From Pavlovales sp. CCMP2436 (lineage: Eukaryota; Haptophyta; Pavlovophyceae; Pavlovales): 14,873 bases of DNA. Made by a program: the position numbers and the translations under genes. The DNA lies in contig MU631543.1 of NCBI GenBank assembly GCA_026770615.1, forward strand, positions 116,498 to 131,370, written 5' to 3'. The notes under the pieces were generated by a model. It searched no databases. It had not been told where the DNA came from and saw only the letters and a list, made by a program, of their open reading frames with translations. Below are positions 1 through 5,810 of the stretch, in pieces (positions within the stretch are counted from its first letter, which is position 1; each line of letters starts with the position of its first letter).

Positions 1-2
1 AC

Positions 3-620
3 TTGGCATCTGGAGCATGTGCCTACATGATTACCAATCAAGACTCTCAGCCACCAACTGAAGAGGTGCACATCGTCTACTGCACCTTCGACGGTAAGCA
101 GGACGTAGCTAACGGGGAAATTAGCGGTTTGTCCCTCGCTCTACAAAGGCTTGGTAACGAATCCGAACTACAGATCGGTTGGGACCATCTGAACGGGGTC
201 AAGGAAGCCCACTACCAAATCCCAAACACCCGCTGCCGCGAAAGACCGCACGGCACGAACGCTGAGAGCTCTCACGCCTATAACCAAAACCCACACATGA
301 CAACAACACTAGCACTTATTGAACAGGCCCTAGGCAACAACCACACCCGCAAAATTGAGCACACATCGGCACATGGCCTGGACCAGGAAATGGAGAAGCA
401 AAGAGTCTACATTGAGCCCACATGGCGCGAATCAACCCACACATACGTGGTAGACGGCCAGACCATACACACGATCAGGAGGATAATGACCAAAATGGAA
501 CCTCATATGGATGACTTCGTAATGCTCAATGCCTTGGCCGACTGGGGAGCCAAGCAGGTCACTATACACCGAAAAACGGACGGTCAACATCTACAAAAAC
601 CAGCCCTCACCCCGGGATAA
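3..620 (+). CDS. C-terminal part of a retroelement polyprotein: RNase H domain (5' end outside window)
   Basis: The frame is open to the left edge, so this is the C-terminal end of a larger protein. The layout fits RNase H fold nucleases, which degrade the RNA strand of RNA/DNA hybrids. The first visible strand is GACAYMI. A Glu in NGEISGLSLAL (about residue 39) is followed 22 residues later by an Asp in IGWDHLNGV (about 61), the spacing of the second and third RNase H catalytic acids. An EHTSAHG stretch (about 119-125) follows, then LNALADWGAK (about 175-184), which resembles the closing helix with the last catalytic Asp (about 180). The first catalytic Asp should lie just left of base 1. 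The gap between the third and fourth acids is longer than in HI-type enzymes, suggesting an insertion. A LINE or other retroelement ORF2 is likely. No reverse transcriptase is visible because the window starts too late. Confidence 0.55.
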   Translation: MASGACAYMITNQDSQPPTEEVHIVYCTFDGKQDVANGEISGLSLALQRLGNESELQIGWDHLNGVKEAHYQIPNTRCRERPHGTNAESSHAYNQNPHMTTTLALIEQALGNNHTRKIEHTSAHGLDQEMEKQRVYIEPTWRESTHTYVVDGQTIHTIRRIMTKMEPHMDDFVMLNALADWGAKQVTIHRKTDGQHLQKPALTPG

Positions 621-1504
621 AACATGGTTACGACTCCGTACGGGGACATCCAACGAGCTGACGAGTCTTACCTCCGCAAAGCAAGTTCGTGGTTAGACTT
701 GAAATTCAATTAGACATCGATGAGATCTATCAGTCTGAACGGCCTCTCGCCATACAGCGCAAACGGGTCACGGACAGACAGCCCGGCCTGGAGATAACGT
801 ATAATCCTTACCTGAAAATATCCCAGAGTCGCGCAACGGAGAAAGTATGATATGCGTCATTTCCATCGATGAAAGGAGCATATACTTTGAAGCAACAGTT
901 GACAGTCTGACCCAAGGATAAGAAGCAGAAAATTAAGACCAAAGAAACTACAAAGGTGAGGGTCGAAGGGGGAAGGGTGAGGTGAGAGTGAGGGTGTGAG
1001 TGTGGTGGTGGTAGGGACGGTGGCAGCTGCAGCCGCAGCAGCTCGAGAGAAGGAATCGGTAAGCTGTGGTGGAAGTCGAACGTGGGCGGCTGGGACGAGA
1101 ACGACAGCGGCACGTGAATGGCGGCGGCGGCGGCGACAATGTAGCAAGGACATTAACTCAACGATATACTTTTTTCAGTGGTGTTCATGCAGCTCAGGCA
1201 GCTGAAGACCTGCTGGAATGGCGAATTCGCTTGCAAAAGTGACGTCGTTGTGAACCGACGACGATGAGAGGACTCGAAGGGAATACATTATAATCATAAA
1301 GACATGTAGTCGTAGACGGAGGGCTGGCGGTGAAACATTTACAATTTATTTGCGCCCCCGCGTGCGGCTGCCCGCGCTCTTCCCCAAGCACACAGATACC
1401 GGACCCCTCTGAACCTGATTACCATTGGTTATTCAGAGAGCCTGCGGAGCGCTAAACCGAAACCAAAGGGTGCTCACCTAAATGGGCCAAAGGCGTAAAA
1501 CACC
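621..1504. other. Non-coding stretch after the RNase H ORF
   Basis: No convincing coding frame was found. Several short ORFs around 808-1205 translate G-rich or CA-rich low-complexity DNA into Arg/Ser/Pro/His strings and were dismissed. The first 100 bases may be untranslated tail of the retroelement. The short inverted pair CTCTGAA/TTCAGAG at about 1408-1439 could form a weak hairpin. Confidence 0.5.
955..1020 (+). repeat. G-rich polypurine/GT tract
   Basis: The plus strand is nearly free of C and carries repeated GGTGAGGG, GAAGGGGGAAGGG and GTGGTGGTGGTAGGG blocks. Many closely spaced G runs could support G-quadruplex or triplex structure. It may also simply be a decayed simple repeat. The short ORFs on both strands here are products of this composition. 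Confidence 0.6.
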
Positions 1505-2205
1505 TTCTCCCCCGGTTCATTGGGTTGGTCGCTCGAGTAAGTGCTACTTATGGCGGCCTTTCTGACGTCCCCGCCGGCTGAAAAGTTAGGGCCCAGTTGA
1601 CTAGGACTTGGGGCGCATTTGGCTAGCTGACAAGCGCCCACTAAGAATACAAATAAGCGCAAAAATTAATTAATTAAATACATACGAAAAATGGCAAAAA
1701 AAAATTAACTTTTGAGCACCCAGCCGCCTACGCCACGGGGACTCGGGTCCCAGCCACACGCCCGGAGGTGGGGCCGATGGTGTATAGGAGGGCCTGGTGC
1801 TTGCCGGGGATGCTCCCCGATCGCGCCGTGTCGCCTTTGAAGCGCGCAGGTGCGGCCGTCGCGCCCTTGTTCGCCTGGGACAGGGTGCGATTAGGTGGGT
1901 CTTCGGGGGAGAAGTGCACACGGCTCGCCTATGAGGCGCGCGACGGCTTCTAAGGCCTTCTCTCGGTCCTCGGGCCTACAGGGGAGCTGGGTGCTCACAA
2001 GTTTGTTAAAAACCGCCATTTTCGTATGTATTTAATTAAAAAAAAATGCGCTTATTTCTATTCTTAGTGGGCGCTTGTCACCTAGCCAAATGTGCTCCAG
2101 GTCCCAGACGACTGGGTCCTAACTTTTCAGCCGACGGGGACGTCAGGAAGGCCGCCATAAGTAGCACTTACTCGAGCGACCAACCCAATGAACCGTGGGA
2201 GTAGA
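1505..2205. mobile_element. Foldback/MITE-like element E1 with terminal inverted repeats of about 200 bp
   Basis: The left arm (about 1507-1722) and right arm (about 1984-2203) are imperfect reverse complements over almost their whole length. They share the blocks AACCCAATGAACCG, GCTCGAGTAAGTGCTACTTA, a GGGCGCTTGTC stretch and an AT-rich inner part, ending in GAGCACCCAGC/GCTGGGTGCTC. Similarity stops outside about 1505 and 2205, which marks the ends. The core of about 260 bp is GC-rich and recurs diverged at 9990-10266 and 12884-13013, so this is a dispersed family. No transposase is encoded here, so the copy is non-autonomous or the remnant of a larger terminal-inverted-repeat element. Target-site duplications were not resolved by eye. 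Confidence 0.75.
1670..1921 (-). CDS. Short basic ORF inside repeat E1 (hypothetical)
   Basis: This 83-residue frame lies on the minus strand of the E core. It is listed because a related frame is found in copy E2: ARRPHL, SKATRR, then a GxSP...PxPG stretch and ESPxRRRxGxQKL are common to both. Length differences in this shared part keep the frame, although the part before ARRPHL has shifted in E2. The product is rich in Arg, Pro and Ser, with no known domain. No ATG start is convincing, and the similarity may reflect only DNA-level relatedness of the repeats. I would not call it a gene without more copies. Confidence 0.2.
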   Translation of the reverse strand: MCTSPPKTHLIAPCPRRTRARRPHLRASKATRRDRGASPASTRPSYTPSAPPPGVWLGPESPWRRRLGAQKLIFFCHFSYVFN

Positions 2206-3850
2206 TTGAACTCGGAACCTCCGCCGGCCCTTCGGCAGGCCGGCGGGGGTCCTAAACCATCAGACTAAGAATCACTGAGCTGCTAATACATTAATGAAAG
2301 CTGATCCTAGTATAATTTGATTTAATGATTTTATACAAGCAATATAACGCGACCTGTCCCCTATAGTCTGGCTTCTGTACGTCTGAGCCTGGGCACTCCC
2401 TGAGGCCGCCACCATATAATAACAATAAATAATAACTGTTATAATTTTATTTATTTATGTTCTTCTTTATCCCTCAATGGCTATCCAAAGCCCAGCCTTG
2501 ATCAGACAATTAGCCAGCGTCAGTCAGCAACATGCCATTTTATTTATTTATTATTTTATTAAAGGTATTTTTTTAAATATACACAACCATGCTGATCCTA
2601 GAGCGGGTTGAAACTGCACGAGCTCTCCTATGAACTGGCCGGGGAACGCACACCAGACCCCTGCAGCGGCGCGAGTTTTTTTGAGTTTGTGGGCCTCTTT
2701 TATATTAAATATCAACTGCCATCGGTTTCAAATACTCAACGAGTCGACAGCAGCAACGCGCATAAAATAAATTAACTGCCGCTGAAAATAATCAGATTGA
2801 CTTTATCACAACTTTATTCGGAGGGAAGCTATTTGAAACTTTTTGCAAGCGGCACAGCTTGCTCGAGGCGCAGATGCCCAGTTCGCGCTCGGCGGAGAAC
2901 GCGCGCGAGCTCGAGCTGGCAATAGCTACAATTGCAAAGTGTATCACAAAATTCTTTGGGGCATGAAGTTCAGAACGAGTCGAAGCGAGTGACACAAAAC
3001 GACAGCAGCATCGGCGCATAATAATTAAGAATTTAACTGCAACGCGCAAAAGATCGACCGACTGTCGTCTCGTAACTGACACAGGGGGGTAGCTGATATG
3101 AATTCAAGCTGGCGTCTGACTGTCCTGAAAGTTGTCTTTAGTTGGCTGCGCTGGCTTGGGCGCCACTACGCGTGCCGATGGATCTCCCGTAGTATGCCCG
3201 GGCAAGGGCGGCTAATAAGGAGATGATCTGCTAGTTGCTGGTTGTCGTGTACCCACTGGGTGGCAATCTAGGCTCGCGCGCTCAGGCGCACGAGCAGCAG
3301 CTGTGCGTGGCCGCGTGCAGCGATCGTGCCGATCGTGCCGATCAGCTGCGCGACATGGCAATCGCATTAGACATAACTTATAGCAACAACTCAGCAGCAT
3401 TCTTTACAATAATAATAATCGTGCACAATAAATTTGTATAAACATCAATATCATTAATTTTAATATAGCATTATTAGCAATACTAATAATATTAATAATA
3501 GCAACAACTTCAACAACAATTAAAGAGGCGATGAGCAGCTCCTCCTGAACTCCTCGGCCCCGGTACACGTAGAGCTTTGGGGATGGCCTGCCCGCATGAC
3601 AAGAATTTAAAGGTGCCAGCCATGGCAAAAAAGATGTTGCCGAGTGAGGAAAGAGCCATGGCAGTACTTATAATTTATTTTGCTCGAGACCCATCATCGT
3701 CGGTTCATAACGACGTCACTCTCGCGAGTGAATCCACCGTGCCCGCAGGTACCTCCAGCTGCGCTTGTGCGCTGAAGGCCCATCACTGACAAAAATTATA
3801 TTATTGAGTTGCCGAAGGTGCCAGAGTCCTCGCCAAAGTTGCCGTCACCG
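2206..3850. other. AT-rich intergenic DNA with simple repeats, no gene seen
   Basis: No frame with protein-like composition was found. The stretch holds TTTATTTATTTATTA-type runs near 2440-2580, an AATAATAAT-rich segment near 3404-3520, and a tandem GATCGTGCC pair near 3320-3340. A loose direct repeat begins GACAGCAGCA and continues GCATAA...TTAACTGC at about 2746-2780 and 3001-3043. A, T-rich composition contrasts with the GC-rich ADAM-like gene downstream. Confidence 0.5.
2218..2249. other. Strong GC hairpin, possibly part of a tRNA-like/SINE sequence
   Basis: CCGCCGGCC and GGCCGGCGG pair perfectly around a CTTCGGCA loop, and the stem extends to about 12 bp with one G-T pair. Read on the minus strand, it is preceded by AGCAGCTCAGTGATTC and followed by GGTTCCGAGTTCAATC, which recall a tRNA D-arm (A box) and T-arm (B box) with a long variable arm. 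The T-stem does not close well and no clean anticodon arm forms, so a tRNA gene is not called. It lies directly outside the right arm of E1. Confidence 0.35.
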
Positions 3851-3898
3851 CGTCAAGCCCGCCGGTTTCTTTTCCCGTCGTCGTCACCACTGCTGTTC

Positions 3899-4303
3899 TC
3901 ATCGCTCGATCTCGAGTGTTTGCCGGGTTTGCCTACCCAGTTCGCCAGTGGACTGATTACCCTGGTGATGAACTTTGGGATAGACCCGCTCGCGGCTTGA
4001 AAGAGAACGTGCAGCGGCAGCGCCGGCAGAAAACTCCTGCAGTGTCTGCGAAAACAGCGAAACCTCGGCAGCGGGCGCGTCAGCGGGTGCGTCAGCGACA
4101 GGAGCCGCTGCCACACCGGTTGCCGCGTCCACCACGGAAGATGAAACCACCAGCTCCTCAATCCCCGCATCAGCGGGCGCGCTCCGCTGCCCGCGCAAGA
4201 ATAAGGTATAATATTTATAATGACGTGCGCTCTGCGCAGCTCGCCCAGCCAGAGCCTCACTAATGAGGTTGGCAATCTCCTTCCCCCGGCCCTGAGACCC
4301 CAA
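3899..4303 (-). CDS. Hypothetical Ala/acidic-rich ORF, function unknown
   Basis: The frame gives 134 residues. The N-terminal half (GKEIANLISEALAG... then IEELVVSSSVVDAATG) looks protein-like. The middle is rich in Ala/Pro/Asp with repeats of the ADAPA type from a GCGTCAGCGGG repeat in the DNA. It lies on the same strand as the OTU frame and just beyond its end, so it could be another piece of the same retroelement. No domain is recognised. The plus strand has an overlapping ORF (3916-4263) that is Arg/Gln/Pro-rich and looks more like a shadow. The ATG overlaps the stem of the hairpin at 4294-4314. Confidence 0.25.
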   Translation of the reverse strand: MGSQGRGKEIANLISEALAGRAAQSARHYKYYTLFLRGQRSAPADAGIEELVVSSSVVDAATGVAAAPVADAPADAPAAEVSLFSQTLQEFSAGAAAARSLSSRERVYPKVHHQGNQSTGELGRQTRQTLEIER

Positions 4304-4314
4304 TCGGGGGTCTC
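4294..4314. other. Perfect 8-bp hairpin GAGACCCC/GGGGTCTC
   Basis: GAGACCCC (4294-4301) and GGGGTCTC (4307-4314) pair around a 5-base loop. On the minus strand it lies just downstream of the OTU frames (ends 4355 and 4375) and at the start of the next minus-strand ORF. It could be a 3'-end or leader structure of the retroelement. No run of T follows that would suggest a polymerase III terminator. Confidence 0.45.
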
Positions 4315-4374
4315 TAGCTGGTGGGCAAGGGTGACTAATAATCTTCTACTTATCCTAAAAAGCTTTATCTTCTT

Positions 4375-5041
4375 CTAGGTTGTTGGTGGTTGTTGGTCGA
4401 GAGTGATTGGTTTGGTTGCTCGGAAATGTGATCCGATGTCGGTGTGTATGACGCAAATGGGGATCGCTTCTGTGGATTTTTGTCTGGGATTGTTTAGCAG
4501 TGTGATTAGGGAATATTGGTGTAGTCGCTTTGTGTCCGGTGGTGGTGGTGGCGCCCATTGGCACCTCTTTCCTTGTGAGAAAAGGTCGGCTGGGTGTGGT
4601 AAGGAGGGGTGTGGGCCCGCGCGGTGTAGTATCAGTGTTTGGCAGACATTGGCTCCTCTCGTCAAGTGATGCGTTATTGCTATGTCGATGTGTAGGACGG
4701 TGGCTATGCTGTAGAACATGTTGCTGTTTAACCAGGCTTTTTACTTCTTCTTGGTGGTCCATCGAACACTTGCACGTGGTGTCCATATTCTCGTAGGGGT
4801 CTGTTGGGTGTTTAGCCGGTCGTCTGAGTTCCAGGAAATTTTGGACGGTCATTGGTAGTGAGCGGGCGTGAGCTATGGCTTGTCTGCGAAGGGTCGCTGC
4901 TGCTTGTGGGTGGTCCGCGCCGTGGCCGTTAATGCCCTGGGCGGCGTATAGGAAGCAGTTCCCGTCGCCACAGAGGTCCATGTCCTCAAGGTTTACAGTC
5001 CTGTAGAGTTGTTTGAGTGCCTGTGCCTCTCTGGTGTCCAC
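4375..5041 (-). pseudogene. OTU-family cysteine protease domain of a retroelement, split by a frameshift
   Basis: OTU proteases cleave ubiquitin-type isopeptide bonds, and some retroelements carry the domain (Dualen/RandI LINEs, some LTR elements). Read from 5041, the frame gives LEDMDLCGDGNCFLYAAQG, the catalytic Cys loop (DGNC; Cys codon 4955-4957), then a helix with LRRQAIAHARSL. Near 4720 the domain changes frame: the overlapping frame from 4719 supplies FYSIATVLHIDIAI, the usual strand after the EL/EV helix, and ends with a stretch containing GSHFRA. This looks like the catalytic-His strand (His codon 4428-4430), about 70 residues later. An indel near 4720 therefore breaks a nearly complete domain. 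The original frame runs on to 4355 as Thr/His/Pro-rich sequence of no meaning. The codon at the chosen start is GTG on an open frame, so the true start lies upstream. Likely a dead element fragment. Confidence 0.6.
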
Positions 5042-5193
5042 GGAAATATTATGAATGTTCTGCTTTTCTTGGTTGCCTTGGCTGTTGGATCTTCTTGGGT
5101 GCGTTTGCGTTGGGTGGGGTTATTGCTGGTTGATGTGGGGTTCTCGACACGGTTCTCCGCTGGTTTGTTGGGTGCAGGCTTTTTGGTTTTTTT
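4962..5193. repeat. Direct repeat, copy 1 (OTU N-terminus and upstream linker)
   Basis: This stretch recurs at 5476-5701 in the same orientation at roughly 85-90% identity by eye. Shared blocks include GTCCATGTCCTCAAG, GTTGTTTGAGTGCCTGTGCC, CTGTTGGATCTTCTTGGGTG and TTGGGTGCAGGCTT. It covers the start of the OTU domain and the Pro-rich ORF. Confidence 0.85.
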
Positions 5194-5234
5194 TCCCCCG
5201 GGGGTGGAGGTTTCCTGGGCTGCTCGTTTGCCAC
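5049..5234 (-). CDS. Pro/Lys/Gln-rich ORF upstream of the OTU domain (retroelement linker)
   Basis: This short frame reads KPPPPGEKKPKS, then NANAPKKIQQPRQPRKAEHS and stop. The same frame, the same NANAPKKIQQP core and the same stop occur in the duplicate at 5564-5700. Low-complexity basic, proline-rich sequence of this sort is common between domains of retroelement polyproteins. It ends at 5049 in a different frame from the OTU frame that is open across this point, so either a frameshift joins the two or one has decayed. There is no domain and no reason to assign an independent function. Confidence 0.35.
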   Translation of the reverse strand: MANEQPRKPPPPGEKKPKSLHPTNQRRTVSRTPHQPAITPPNANAPKKIQQPRQPRKAEHS

Positions 5235-5475
5235 CGGGTGCAGTCCGACTCTTGGGGGGTTTATTACTGAGGTGGGGTTCTGCTGGGCTGTTCGTTTGGT
5301 CGCTTTCTTGTGTGCTCGTTGGGTAGCTGTGCGTTTCTTCAGTTGGAATTTATGAAGCTTGGCATAGAAGGCGTTGATATCGTGTGTCTGCTAAGTTCAA
5401 ATTCCTATGGGGGTATGTATATTTGTTTTAAGGCTGACTGAGCGAAATGCCTAAGACCTTTCTGACAACACCATG
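5194..5475. other. Spacer between the two direct repeats
   Basis: It is T/G-rich on the plus strand. Its first part continues the Pro-rich minus-strand ORF to 5234. The rest has no convincing frame. It ends at the point where the second repeat copy begins, just inside the DGNC codons. Confidence 0.4.
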
Positions 5476-5701
5476 CCGTCGCCGCAGACGTCCATGTCCT
5501 CAAGATTTACAGTCCCGTAGAGTTGTTTGAGTGCCTGTGCCCTCTCTGGTGTCCACGGAATTGTTATGAATGTCCTGCTTTTCTTGGTAGCCTTGGCTGT
5601 TGGATCTTCTTGGGTGCGTTTGCGTTGGGTGAGGTTATTGCGTGGGGTTGTCGACGCGGTTCTCCGCTGGTATGTTGGGTGCAGGCTTCTTGGGTTTTTT
5701 G
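5476..5701. repeat. Direct repeat, copy 2 (truncated and frameshifted)
   Basis: This is the diverged second copy of 4962-5193. The OTU part stops at the CGDG codons, so no protease could be made from it. An extra C in a CCCTCTCT run (about 5540) shifts the OTU frame. The Pro-rich minus-strand frame and its stop are retained. It ends a short distance before a poly-T tract and the ADAM-like gene, so it is a truncated retroelement copy next to that gene's 5' end. Confidence 0.8.
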
Positions 5702-5735
5702 TTTAGAGACTGATGAGGGGAGAGGGGGGGTACGC

Positions 5736-5753
5736 TTTTTTTTTTTTTTTTTT
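5736..5753 (+). repeat. 18-base poly-T tract
   Basis: An uninterrupted run of T lies 57 bases before the predicted ATG at 5811. It could be the poly-A end of a minus-strand insertion, or a promoter-proximal T tract of the downstream gene. The short ORFs encoding Lys runs across it are artefacts. Confidence 0.8.
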
Positions 5754-5810
5754 GCGCCAAAACAAATACTTCGCGAATCCAGGCCGTACAAGGAAAACGA
5801 CCTCGACCTC

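Noticed and set aside
808..1205. Several ORFs on both strands over the G-rich tract
   Set aside because: They are low-complexity translations (Arg, Ser, Pro, His runs) of a simple repeat.
2195..2290. A tRNA gene
   Set aside because: The acceptor and anticodon arms do not form, and the T-stem pairs poorly.
3235..3956. Short ORFs on both strands in the AT-rich region
   Set aside because: No domain, no conserved composition, and they overlap simple repeats.
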